Shown here: positions 7,498-15,697 of the stretch, one piece after another
How the letters are laid out: each line of letters begins with the position of its first letter
Numbering within the stretch: position 1 is the stretch's first letter
The notes under the pieces: model-generated
What the model was told of the DNA's origin: nothing
Seen by the model: the letters and a program-made list of their open reading frames with translations, nothing else
Database searches by the model: none
Source: TMED108 sp964386795
GTDB taxonomy: Bacteria; Fidelibacterota; Marinisomatia; Marinisomatales; TCS55
Direction of reading: 5' to 3'
Length of the DNA: 22,852 nucleotides
Assembly (NCBI GenBank): GCA_964386795.1
Contig: CAYLUE010000025.1
Span: 1-22,852 of the forward strand
Made by a program: the position numbers and the translations under genes

Positions 7498-7922
7498 AAA
7501 TTAAAATTATTAATGGCCCTAATTTAAACTTACTTGGGATTAGAGAGCCTGATGTTTACGGATCTGAAAGCCTGTCAGATATTGAAAATTGGCTTAACAA
7601 TAATATAGATATAAATAAATATTCAGTCGATTGGTTTCAATCAAACCACGAAGGTTTAATCATCGATGAAATTCACAATTCTATTAATGAATTTAATGGA
7701 ATTATAATTAACCCTGGCGCTTACACACACTATTCCTATGCAATACGAGATGCGATCGTATCGATAAATATTCCTACAGTAGAAGTTCATTTATCTGATA
7801 TTAATTCAAGAGAGGATTTCCGCGCTATTTCTGTAATTAGTGATGTCTGCTTGAAAAAGATTTCTGGTAAAGGCAAAGATGGCTACCTTGAAGCTTTTCA
7901 GCTTTTATTAAATCACGAATGA
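7494..7922 (+). CDS. aroQ: 3-dehydroquinate dehydratase, type II
   Basis: Dehydration of 3-dehydroquinate to 3-dehydroshikimate by the small dodecameric type II enzyme. The 142-residue protein begins with the family signature NGPNLNLLGIREPDVYG (catalytic Arg and Tyr). It continues with QSNHEGLIIDEIH, INPGAYTHYSYAIRDAI and VEVHLSDINSREDFR (active-site His), all in the expected order. AAAGG at 7482-7486 is well placed before the ATG. It is the last gene of the aromatic operon. Its final 10 bases overlap the end of the convergent carB, and no terminator hairpin with a T-run follows it in the sequence examined. Confidence 0.95.
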   Translation: MKIKIINGPNLNLLGIREPDVYGSESLSDIENWLNNNIDINKYSVDWFQSNHEGLIIDEIHNSINEFNGIIINPGAYTHYSYAIRDAIVSINIPTVEVHLSDINSREDFRAISVISDVCLKKISGKGKDGYLEAFQLLLNHE

Positions 7923-10900
7923 TACTCTTGGATAGATTTTACCAGAATTTTATCTTTAGATCTTCTGATTGCTCTCACTGCAGCATTTGCTCCTGAGAGT
8001 GTTGTAATAGACACAATGCCTTTTTGAATACAAGCCTTACCAATTGATTCTTCATCATATCTTGCTTGTTTTCCTAGAGGGGTATTGATAACTAAGTTTA
8101 TCTCATCATTTTTTATTCCATCTACAACGTTTGGCCTACCCTCACCAACTTTATATATTGGCTTCGCATTCATTCCATTTTGATTCAACTCTGAGGCTGT
8201 GCCGTGAGTTGCAATAATGTCAAAACCTAGCTCTGAGAAATCTCGCGCTATAGGAATCATATCTAGTTTATCTGAATCATTTACAGAAATAAAGACTGTA
8301 CCTTTTGAAGGTATATTATTTCCAGCGCTAATAGACGCCCTTTTAAATGATTCACCCATTGATTGCGAAATCCCCATTACTTCTCCTGTCGATTTCATTT
8401 CTGGGCTTAAATATGTTGATTCATCTGGAAATTTATTAAATGGCAACACTGCTTCCTTTATTGCAACATGACCTATGTCATCCCATTCTTTAAGTTGGAA
8501 ATCCTTTAACTTGGCACCTGTTGCAAGTTGTGCAGCAATTCTGGCAAGAGGTACATTCGTTGCTTTGCTTACAAATGGGGTTGTTCTACTTGCTCTTGGA
8601 TTAACTTCTAATACATAAATTTTACCATCCTTATAAGCAAACTGTAAATTAATTAATCCAACCACATTAAGCTCTAAAGCTAGAACTTCAGTAATTCGTG
8701 TAATTTCATTCATGGCGTTTGAAGAAATTCTATATGGAGGTAATACACAAGCAGAGTCCCCCGAATGAATACCAGCCTCTTCTATGTGCTGCATGATGGC
8801 GCCGATATGAACTATTTTACCATCGCATAGCGCATCAACATCAAATTCAAATGCATCTTCAAGAAATTGATCAATTAAAATAGGATGTCCTTCTGTAACA
8901 TCTGCATTTCTTGAAATATATTCTACCAACTGTTGTTTGGTATAAACAATTTCCATAGCACGACCACCTAGAACATAGCTTGGTCTTGCTAAAATTGGGT
9001 AGCCAATATTATCTGCGATAACAAGAACCTCTTCAAGTGTTCTACCGGTTCCATATTTTGGACATTCAATTTTGAGCCTATCTAGTATTTTCCCAAACTT
9101 CTCTCTATCTTCTGCTAAATCTATATTCTTAGGAGATGTACCAATAATTGGGACACCAGCTTTGTCTAGTTCCTTTGCTATTTTTAATGGGGTCTGTCCA
9201 CCAAATTGCACTAAAACACCATCTGGATTTTCAAACTCTACTATATTTAATACGTCTTCATATGTTACTGGTTCAAAATAGAGCCTATCCACTAAATCAA
9301 AATCAGTACTTACCGTCTCAGGGTTACAATTGACCATGATCGTTTTATAGTCTTGATCCTGTAAACCAAATACCGCCTGCACACAACAATAATCAAATTC
9401 AATTCCCTGGCCAATGCGATTTGGACCGCCTCCAAGTATGATCACCTTCTTCCCTTCCAAAGGTTTTATTTCATTTTCAGAATCATAAGATGAATAACAA
9501 TAGGGGGTTTTTGCTACAAATTCTGCTGCACAAGTATCTACGACCTTGTAAGATGGCACTATCAAACTTTTCTTTCTTTCAGATCTTATTTCTTGTTCAG
9601 TTTTATTTAACATTTTTGAAATTTGGGAATCTGAAAATCCATTTTGCTTTAATTCTAACAACGATGTTTTAGAATTACACTCAACCAAAAATTTTATTTG
9701 GTGTAAAAACCATGGATCTATTTTTGTCGATTGAAAAACTTCATCAACAGAAGCTCCTTCTGCAAAAGCTTGCCTAACTTTTAATAATCTAAAACTGGTT
9801 GCATACTGCAAAGTATTCATATCAAGTGTGCGAGCTCTACTAAGCTCTGGATCATCTTCCTTGATAATTTTTGGTTCTAACCCATTTAATCCAACTTCCA
9901 ATGATCGAAATGCCTTTTGCAAAGACTCTCTAAATGTTCTTCCAATAGACATTACTTCGCCAACGCTCTGCATTTGTACTCCAAGATGACCACTGGCTGA
10001 TGGAAATTTTTCAAAATCAAACCTAGGTACTTTAACAATTACATAATCTATAGTTGGTTCAAAAGCTGCTAATGTTTTTCCGGTGATTTCATTTGGTAAT
10101 TCATCAAGTGTATATCCTACTGCAAGTTTAGCCGCAACTTTTGCTATAGGAAATCCTGTAGCTTTTGATGCAAGCGCTGATGAACGGCTAACCCGTGGAT
10201 TCATCTCGATTATTATACATCGACCTGTATCTGGGTTAACGGCAAACTGAACATTTGATCCGCCTGTTTCAACTCCAATTTTTCTCAAACATTGAATGGA
10301 CCAATTTCTCATTAGTTGAAATTCTTTATCTGTTAATGTCATTGAGGGTGCCACAGTAATAGAATCGCCGGTATGTACTCCCATAGGGTCTATATTTTCA
10401 ATCGAGCATATAATAATTGCATTGTCAGATTTATCTCTAACGACTTCTAGCTCATATTCTTTCCATCCTAATAATGATTCTTCAATCAATACTTCATTAA
10501 TTGGGCTAGCATTTAATCCATTTTCAACTAACGTCTGAAATTCTTCATAATTGTATGCTACGGAACCTCCCGTTCCTCCTAATGTAAATGATGGTCGTAT
10601 AATCATTGGGAACTGTATCGTATCTAATAATTGTTCAGCTTCATCCCATGAATGCACAAATCTCCCTTGAGCGGTATCAATACCAATTTCGTCCATCGCT
10701 GCTTTGAATTGTTCGCGGTCCTCTGCTTTGTTTATTGCTTCAACCTGTGCACCAATGAGCTGTATTCCATATTTTTTTAATATTCCTTCATTATATAAAT
10801 CTATAGCAATATTTAATGCGGTTTGCCCACCAACTGTAGGGAGTATTGCATCGGGCTTCTCTTTTTTTATTATAGCTTCAACATAATCAATTGTTATGGG

Positions 10901-11101
10901 CTCAATATAGGTAGCATCTGCTAGGTTTGGATCTGTCATTATTGTTGCTGGATTAGAATTAACTAATATAATTCTATATCCCTCTTCTTTTAAGGCTTGG
11001 GTAGCCTGCGTTCCTGAATAATCAAATTCACAGGCTTGACCAATCACAATTGGACCAGCTCCAATAATTAAAATGGAGTTAATATCATCTCGTTTAGGCA
11101 A
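7913..11101 (-). CDS. carB: Carbamoyl-phosphate synthase large subunit
   Basis: Makes carbamoyl phosphate from bicarbonate, ATP and ammonia channelled from CarA, feeding arginine and pyrimidine synthesis. It has the normal full architecture. The first carboxyphosphate synthetic half opens with SILIIGAGPIVIGQACEFDYSG and includes EMNPRVSRSSALASKATG. An oligomerisation region follows. The second ATP-grasp half includes GGGPNRIGQGIEFDYCC and EVNPRASRTTPFVSKATN. A C-terminal MGS-like allosteric domain (FISVNDSDK onward) completes it. Start choice: the longest frame begins at a TTG at 11116, adding MRGTY. The TTG at 11101 gives the usual MPKR-type N-terminus and has AGGGGA about 6 bases upstream, inside the last carA codons, so it is preferred (1062 residues). 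It overlaps carA by 8 bases and converges on aroQ with a 10-base overlap. Confidence 0.95.
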   Translation of the reverse strand: MPKRDDINSILIIGAGPIVIGQACEFDYSGTQATQALKEEGYRIILVNSNPATIMTDPNLADATYIEPITIDYVEAIIKKEKPDAILPTVGGQTALNIAIDLYNEGILKKYGIQLIGAQVEAINKAEDREQFKAAMDEIGIDTAQGRFVHSWDEAEQLLDTIQFPMIIRPSFTLGGTGGSVAYNYEEFQTLVENGLNASPINEVLIEESLLGWKEYELEVVRDKSDNAIIICSIENIDPMGVHTGDSITVAPSMTLTDKEFQLMRNWSIQCLRKIGVETGGSNVQFAVNPDTGRCIIIEMNPRVSRSSALASKATGFPIAKVAAKLAVGYTLDELPNEITGKTLAAFEPTIDYVIVKVPRFDFEKFPSASGHLGVQMQSVGEVMSIGRTFRESLQKAFRSLEVGLNGLEPKIIKEDDPELSRARTLDMNTLQYATSFRLLKVRQAFAEGASVDEVFQSTKIDPWFLHQIKFLVECNSKTSLLELKQNGFSDSQISKMLNKTEQEIRSERKKSLIVPSYKVVDTCAAEFVAKTPYCYSSYDSENEIKPLEGKKVIILGGGPNRIGQGIEFDYCCVQAVFGLQDQDYKTIMVNCNPETVSTDFDLVDRLYFEPVTYEDVLNIVEFENPDGVLVQFGGQTPLKIAKELDKAGVPIIGTSPKNIDLAEDREKFGKILDRLKIECPKYGTGRTLEEVLVIADNIGYPILARPSYVLGGRAMEIVYTKQQLVEYISRNADVTEGHPILIDQFLEDAFEFDVDALCDGKIVHIGAIMQHIEEAGIHSGDSACVLPPYRISSNAMNEITRITEVLALELNVVGLINLQFAYKDGKIYVLEVNPRASRTTPFVSKATNVPLARIAAQLATGAKLKDFQLKEWDDIGHVAIKEAVLPFNKFPDESTYLSPEMKSTGEVMGISQSMGESFKRASISAGNNIPSKGTVFISVNDSDKLDMIPIARDFSELGFDIIATHGTASELNQNGMNAKPIYKVGEGRPNVVDGIKNDEINLVINTPLGKQARYDEESIGKACIQKGIVSITTLSGANAAVRAIRRSKDKILVKSIQEYHS

Positions 11102-12185
11102 GTACGTTCCCCTCAATTAAATCAATAAATTTATTAAATAAATATCTACTATCATGCGGACCCGGACTAGACTCAGGATGATACTGAACAGAAAATGCCT
11201 TTAAGTCTTCACACTGAACTCCTTCGCTTGTATTGTCATTTAGGTTAATATGCGTTGAGATAACATTTTCAGGTAAAGAGTTTATGTCAACAGCAAACCC
11301 ATGATTCTGGCTAGTGATTTCAACATTGTTAGATACCATATTTTTTACAGGGTGATTAATGCCTCTATGGCCAAATTTAAGTTTGAACGTACTTGCTCCG
11401 AGTGCTAGCGATAAAATCTGATGACCAAGACATATACCAAATATTGGCTTTTTACCAAGTAGCTCCTTGACCATTTCAATTCCATATGTTACAGCAGCTG
11501 GGTCGCCAGGTCCATTACTTAAAAAAACACCATCAGGGTTAAATTTTAGAATTTCTTCCGCTGATGTTTTTGCTGGAAACACCGTAACCCTACAATTATT
11601 TTTGGTTAAAAGATTTAAAATATTGTGCTTGATACCATAATCAATTGCAGCAATCTTGTATTTTCCATCTGATGACCATTCATAGATTTTTTTTGTGCTA
11701 ACAACTTTTGCTAAATCAAGCCCATTCATTGATGGTGCTTTATTTAATTTTTCTCTTAAACTATCAACATTACTATCTGTGGATGAGATAATACCATTCA
11801 TAGCGCCATTATCTCTAATATGTCTTGTGAGCTCTCTAGTATCAAGATGTTGAATACCAACAACTTTATTCTTTCTTAAATAATCTCCGATTGATGTTAC
11901 CGATCTCCAGTTGGATGGGATTAATGTCTCTTCTTTAATTATAAATCCTGATACTTGAATATTATCAGATTCGACGTCTTCTTCATTTACGCCATAATTT
12001 CCGATATGTGGACTGGTCATTGTTACTATTTGTTTGCAGTAAGATGGGTCTGTTAGAATTTCCTGATAGCCGGTCATACCGGTATTAAAACATACTTCAC
12101 CAATTGTCTCGCCATTGAATCCAAATGGTTTTCCCTCAAACTTTTTTCCGTCATCTAATAAAAGGATGGAGCTATTTTTATCCAT
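11094..12185 (-). CDS. carA: Carbamoyl-phosphate synthase small (glutaminase) subunit
   Basis: Class I glutamine amidotransferase subunit that hydrolyses glutamine and passes ammonia to CarB. In the 363 residues the N-terminal CarA domain shows FNTGMTGYQEILTDPSY and TRELTRHIRDNGAMNG. The amidotransferase domain shows SNGPGDP, the nucleophile elbow GICLGHQ (catalytic Cys), KFGHRGINHPV, SQNHGFAVD and QYHPESSPGPHDS (catalytic His and Glu). Length is slightly below the common 370-390. Its start abuts the stop of the upstream ornithine cyclodeaminase family gene with no spacer. Its last bases carry the carB ribosome binding site, so the three genes are very probably one transcript. Confidence 0.95.
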   Translation of the reverse strand: MDKNSSILLLDDGKKFEGKPFGFNGETIGEVCFNTGMTGYQEILTDPSYCKQIVTMTSPHIGNYGVNEEDVESDNIQVSGFIIKEETLIPSNWRSVTSIGDYLRKNKVVGIQHLDTRELTRHIRDNGAMNGIISSTDSNVDSLREKLNKAPSMNGLDLAKVVSTKKIYEWSSDGKYKIAAIDYGIKHNILNLLTKNNCRVTVFPAKTSAEEILKFNPDGVFLSNGPGDPAAVTYGIEMVKELLGKKPIFGICLGHQILSLALGASTFKLKFGHRGINHPVKNMVSNNVEITSQNHGFAVDINSLPENVISTHINLNDNTSEGVQCEDLKAFSVQYHPESSPGPHDSRYLFNKFIDLIEGNVLA

Positions 12186-13118
12186 TTAATTCTTTTCCAT
12201 AATTATCGCCGATATGACTAAATCTTGAATAGCACTTCCTACAGAATTAAAAATTGTAATGTCAGATTCATTGGCTCTCCCTTGAATATTTGAATTGATA
12301 AGATTACCAATTTCGCATTCAATTTGATTCCATTTATAGTCACCATGTTCAATTGGGATAATGAGATTACCAGCTTCTGATTGACTTGAAATCAATGAAT
12401 CAACGTATACTCTTGAGTTTTGAATCAGCTCTGATGGCAATTCTCTTTTAGTTCTACCATGGGCACCAACCGCATTAATGTGCGTTCCCTTTGAAATATG
12501 ACTACTTTCAAATAAAGGCTTCGAAGCGCTGGTTGCTGTACAAATAATATCTGCATCAACCAAATCGTTCATATCCCCCATCGAAACTATATCATCAAAC
12601 TCCGCGCAAAATAACTCCACCTTTTTATTGCTTCTCCCTATAACTTTAATTGAATCTAAATTTCTTACACATCGTATTGCTTCGATTTGACTTTTTGCTT
12701 GTGCGCCATTACCAAAAATAACCGCTTTTGACGCATTATTATTTGATAATAATTCTGTTGCAAGACCGGAGGCTGCGCCTGTTCGAAGCGCTGTCACAGA
12801 TTTGCCATCTATTAGCCCTAGGCATTCACCCGTTTTAACATTCATTACAAGTATAACACCATTAATTAAGTCACGTCCAATAGCAGGGTTATCATTATGA
12901 ACATTGATTAATTTGATAGTAAAATATTTTTCACCTTTAAGATAGGATGGCATAGATAAATGATGCGCATTGAATTCATCAATAGGCATATTAATCCGGG
13001 GAGGAACAATTGCATCTCCATTGCTTAATGAGGAGAATGCTAATTTCATCGCACTGATTGCTTCTTTCATTGAAACAGCGGCTTGAACATCATCCGCTGT
13101 ATAAAAGGCTAGGCTCAT
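12186..13118 (-). CDS. Ornithine cyclodeaminase/mu-crystallin family protein
   Basis: NAD(P)-dependent family that includes ornithine cyclodeaminase (ornithine to proline), ketimine reductases (pyrroline/piperideine-2-carboxylate to proline/pipecolate) and archaeal alanine dehydrogenase. Seen: 310 residues with Arg41 and KLINVHNDNP (69-78) in the substrate region, DGKSVTALRTGAASGLA (104-120), Rossmann loop GNGAQA (136-141) and FNSVGSAIQDL near the end. In bona fide ornithine cyclodeaminase a catalytic Asp lies in the stretch GGDCPGKTEL; the matching stretch here is GAHGRTKREL with His220 at that place. This argues against true cyclodeaminase activity and fits a ketimine-reductase-type role better, though substrate cannot be read from sequence. 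It sits directly upstream of carAB and starts 7 bases after the adenylate cyclase stop. The ATG has only a weak ribosome binding site. Confidence 0.85.
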   Translation of the reverse strand: MSLAFYTADDVQAAVSMKEAISAMKLAFSSLSNGDAIVPPRINMPIDEFNAHHLSMPSYLKGEKYFTIKLINVHNDNPAIGRDLINGVILVMNVKTGECLGLIDGKSVTALRTGAASGLATELLSNNNASKAVIFGNGAQAKSQIEAIRCVRNLDSIKVIGRSNKKVELFCAEFDDIVSMGDMNDLVDADIICTATSASKPLFESSHISKGTHINAVGAHGRTKRELPSELIQNSRVYVDSLISSQSEAGNLIIPIEHGDYKWNQIECEIGNLINSNIQGRANESDITIFNSVGSAIQDLVISAIIMEKN

Positions 13119-13125
13119 CTCTTAC

Positions 13126-14529
13126 TTATTTTTTAGTTAATGCCCAAGAACCATCCCAATTATCGCCTGGTGGATTATCTTTATAATGCTCACAGCGTGG
13201 AATATAAATTTGACTTGGGTTCGTTTTTCTGCCGGGAAACATATCTTCTAATTCATTTGATGTTTTAAACGCATCAACTGCTTTTTCCCATTCTTGATTT
13301 CTATATAATTTTAATGCTTCATCGTATGCGGGTAATAACTTATCATACCCTTTGGGCATATTACCTTTTTCGGAAATTAATTCAAATACTTGCGCTGGTT
13401 CGGTTTTTCCCATCACAATCACATAATCTAAATCTCTCCAAATAAATTGGTCCTTGCAGGCTTTATATGTTTCTTCAGCAACTTGAATATAGATACCGTA
13501 TTGTTTTGCAGATGCTTCTAGTCTTGCGGCAAGATTGACTGTGTCCCCCATCATCGTATAATTCATGCGCATCGTAGAGCCCATATTCCCAGTCACTAAT
13601 TTGCCTGTATTGATTCCTATCCGATTTTGCATATTATGCACAATCTCTGGCCACCTATCTCCTTCAGATTGCCATTTTTCTCTTAGCTCTGCTAATCTTT
13701 CTTGCATCTTTACAGCGGTCAAACAAGACCAGTATTCATGATCATCAACAGGAGCTGGTGCGCCATAAAAAGCTACAATTGCATCGCCAATATATTTATC
13801 GAGTGTCCCTTTATTCTTTAAAAGAATATCGGTCATTTCAGTTAAATAATCATTTAATAGTTCAACAAGATCAGGAGCAGATAGCTTTTCTGAAAAACCT
13901 GAAAAGCTCTGAATATCTGTAAAGAATGCAGTATGGTATCCTTCTTCGCCGCCAAGGGCTGGTTGTTCTTTTGCGTCATACATTTGATCAATTAACTCAG
14001 GTGAGATATAGGTACTAAACGTATTCTTCAAAAACCGTTTATCTTTTTCTGCGCCAAAATAATTGTATAAAAATATTCCACCAAATGTCCCAATCACTGA
14101 TAAAATAGGCCGCACAACCTCAAGCATAACAAGATTATTGATAAACTGAAGGTTTGCATATATAATCCACCCCACTATTGCAATGATTGGTATAGGTAAT
14201 GCATAAAATGGTTTTTTAGGAAATGAGATTGTAATGCCCATAACTAAACAAATTAGTAGAATAGTATAAAAGGTGGATCTAGAATCTCTTACTTGAACAA
14301 AGCTATCTTGTAATATACTATGCATCACATTAGCATGTATTTCTACCCCTGCAAATGTTTCCTGAACGGGAGTATTTCTCAAGTCCATTAAGCCAGGTAG
14401 GGAAGCACCTACGAATGCAACCTTATCCTGCCAGTAGTCCGGGGGCAACATTTCTGGATCCATACAATAACTATAGGGTAAATAATAGAATGTTTGAAAC
14501 ATTCCATAATAATTAACATACATACGACC
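13126..14529 (-). CDS. CHASE2-domain class III adenylate cyclase, C-terminal part (5' end in assembly gap)
   Basis: Membrane-bound cyclase producing cAMP in response to an extracytoplasmic signal. The visible 467 residues begin in the late CHASE2 domain (GRMYVNYYGMF, VAFVGASLPGLMDLRNTP, AGVEIHANVMHSIL). Three hydrophobic membrane segments follow, then a class III cyclase domain. Metal-binding Asp residues lie in FTDIQSFSGFSEKL and DKYIGDAIVAFYGAP. GINTGKLVTGNMGS and YTMMGDTVNLAARLE supply the transition-state Asn and Arg. Lys in DKYIGD and Asp in MGDTVN favour ATP over GTP. The C-terminal tail looks TPR-like (YDEALKLYRNQEWEKAVDAFK) and ends in the PPGDNWDGSWALTKK type common in these cyclases. 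The 5' part is the separate stretch 14630-14911 across the N run. No ORF start exists here; the gene continues into the gap. Confidence 0.93.
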   Translation of the reverse strand, partial: GRMYVNYYGMFQTFYYLPYSYCMDPEMLPPDYWQDKVAFVGASLPGLMDLRNTPVQETFAGVEIHANVMHSILQDSFVQVRDSRSTFYTILLICLVMGITISFPKKPFYALPIPIIAIVGWIIYANLQFINNLVMLEVVRPILSVIGTFGGIFLYNYFGAEKDKRFLKNTFSTYISPELIDQMYDAKEQPALGGEEGYHTAFFTDIQSFSGFSEKLSAPDLVELLNDYLTEMTDILLKNKGTLDKYIGDAIVAFYGAPAPVDDHEYWSCLTAVKMQERLAELREKWQSEGDRWPEIVHNMQNRIGINTGKLVTGNMGSTMRMNYTMMGDTVNLAARLEASAKQYGIYIQVAEETYKACKDQFIWRDLDYVIVMGKTEPAQVFELISEKGNMPKGYDKLLPAYDEALKLYRNQEWEKAVDAFKTSNELEDMFPGRKTNPSQIYIPRCEHYKDNPPGDNWDGSWALTKK

Positions 14530-14629
14530 NNNNNNNNNNNNNNNNNNNNNNNNNNNNNNNNNNNNNNNNNNNNNNNNNNNNNNNNNNNNNNNNNNNNNNN
14601 NNNNNNNNNNNNNNNNNNNNNNNNNNNNN
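14530..14629. other. Assembly gap of 100 N
   Basis: Exactly 100 unknown bases, the conventional placeholder for a scaffold gap of unknown size. It interrupts the CHASE2-adenylate cyclase gene. The coding frames on the two sides do not match if the gap is taken as 100 bases. Most of the central CHASE2 domain is missing, so the true gap is probably several hundred bases. Both flanks belong to the same protein family, so the join itself looks correct. Confidence 0.98.
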
Positions 14630-14911
14630 TGGACCAACAGAAGTATTATCAATATCGATAATTACCACATCTTCAATCGACATTTGTTCAACATTTGCAG
14701 TTCGAGCCCTCATTCTAGAATCATACGAAATAAATTCATAGCCCTCCAGAAGAGAACTAATAAAACCTATTTTATAGCTGGACCAGCCAAAAAAAATGGC
14801 CATTAAAAGGCCAATCACAATACCAGCGCCAACGCGCTTGAAAAAATCTGTTAGTATAACCAAAGAAGACTCAACTGATAAGTCCTCTAAATTATCTAAC
14901 ATTTTTTTCAC
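14630..14911 (-). CDS. CHASE2-domain adenylate cyclase, N-terminal part (3' end in assembly gap)
   Basis: The first 94 residues of the cyclase that continues at 13126-14529. A short cytoplasmic N-terminus is followed by one hydrophobic segment (about residues 28-46, AGIVIGLLMAIFFGW) acting as signal anchor. The start of the extracytoplasmic CHASE2 domain follows, with YDSRMRAR and VVIIDIDNTSVGP, typical of the domain's conserved opening. The ATG lies 3 bases after the stop of the FecR-domain gene, indicating co-translation with it. The rest of CHASE2 is hidden by the N run. Confidence 0.9.
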
Positions 14912-14914
14912 GGA

Positions 14915-15697
14915 TTAATTTCCATCCTTAGCATCTTGCTCTTTATTCCATTTCACAAAATCTAGACCTGCGTCTGAATCTTGATCAAATTTAAACATAG
15001 AATATTTTCCATCTTTTCTAACATTAATTTGCATGCCTTCAACTAAGCTCACCCAATCTTCTAATGAAACTTCATAGGGGCCTGCAACTTGGTCCGGTGC
15101 TTTTACTTCGGTGACAGGGCCTAGCTTAAATTTAGGCGCGCCTCCACCCTGCGGCTGACCACCCTGCTGCATCTGCTTTTTTCTAGCATCAATAACATTT
15201 TTGGCAGCATTCACATCCACTTTTCCTTGATACACCAAAACAGAACTCTCATCTTGACCGGATTTAGCTCTATATTTTGTTCCACGTATCGCAGCAACCG
15301 CTGTTGGAGTTCTAACGGCAACATTCTTTTTTTCACCAAACGCAGCTTTAGCAGCAACCCAAACATCGCCTTTTTTTAAAGTTGCTCCAAAATTCTTTTC
15401 CATAGGCTTGACATTGGCCAAGGTAATCTCGAGTTCTGAATTTTGTCCAATCCTAAGCTTACCACCTCCAACTAAAGAAATTTCACAACGGGATTTTGCA
15501 AGAGTCTTAATGATATCATTTTCATGGATTGGCATTCTAGGCATTGCTTTTTTAAATGCGCCTGCGCCATTTTTCTGCACTTGAACCCTACCAAGAGGTA
15601 AGGTGATTTTACCAAATTCCTTTTGTCCAAAAAGCAGGGTGGTAATTGAAATCGATAAAAGTAGGGTACGTTTAAAAATAGTCACAATATTTTTCAT
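14915..15697 (-). CDS. Exported FecR-domain protein
   Basis: 260 residues with an N-terminal signal peptide (charged MKNIVTIFKR, hydrophobic TLLLSISITTLLFG). A FecR-type beta domain follows (about 35-165), including VRTPTAVAAIRGTKY (128-142) and SSVLVYQGKVDV (151-162), the most recognisable FecR signature. FecR domains sense envelope signals; copies beside CHASE2 cyclases are a recurrent pairing, so this protein probably delivers or modulates the periplasmic signal read by the cyclase downstream. Unlike classical FecR there is no anti-sigma cytoplasmic domain and no sigma factor nearby. A Gln/Gly/Pro-rich linker (QQGGQPQGGG, 177-186) precedes a C-terminal segment of unknown fold. It overlaps the CsgG-like gene by ATGA. 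Confidence 0.88.
   Translation of the reverse strand: MKNIVTIFKRTLLLSISITTLLFGQKEFGKITLPLGRVQVQKNGAGAFKKAMPRMPIHENDIIKTLAKSRCEISLVGGGKLRIGQNSELEITLANVKPMEKNFGATLKKGDVWVAAKAAFGEKKNVAVRTPTAVAAIRGTKYRAKSGQDESSVLVYQGKVDVNAAKNVIDARKKQMQQGGQPQGGGAPKFKLGPVTEVKAPDQVAGPYEVSLEDWVSLVEGMQINVRKDGKYSMFKFDQDSDAGLDFVKWNKEQDAKDGN

Noticed and set aside
7862..7947. 10-bp perfect inverted repeat (7862-7871 with 7938-7947) flanking the convergent aroQ/carB stops, considered as a bidirectional terminator.
   Set aside because: The loop is 66 bases and there is no T-run after either arm. A 10-bp match within 100 bases is expected about twice by chance in a sequence this long.
14513..14652. Open frames running across the N run as if the 100 N were real codons.
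   Set aside because: The N run is a placeholder and the two flanks are in different frames across it. Only the parts outside the Ns are supported.
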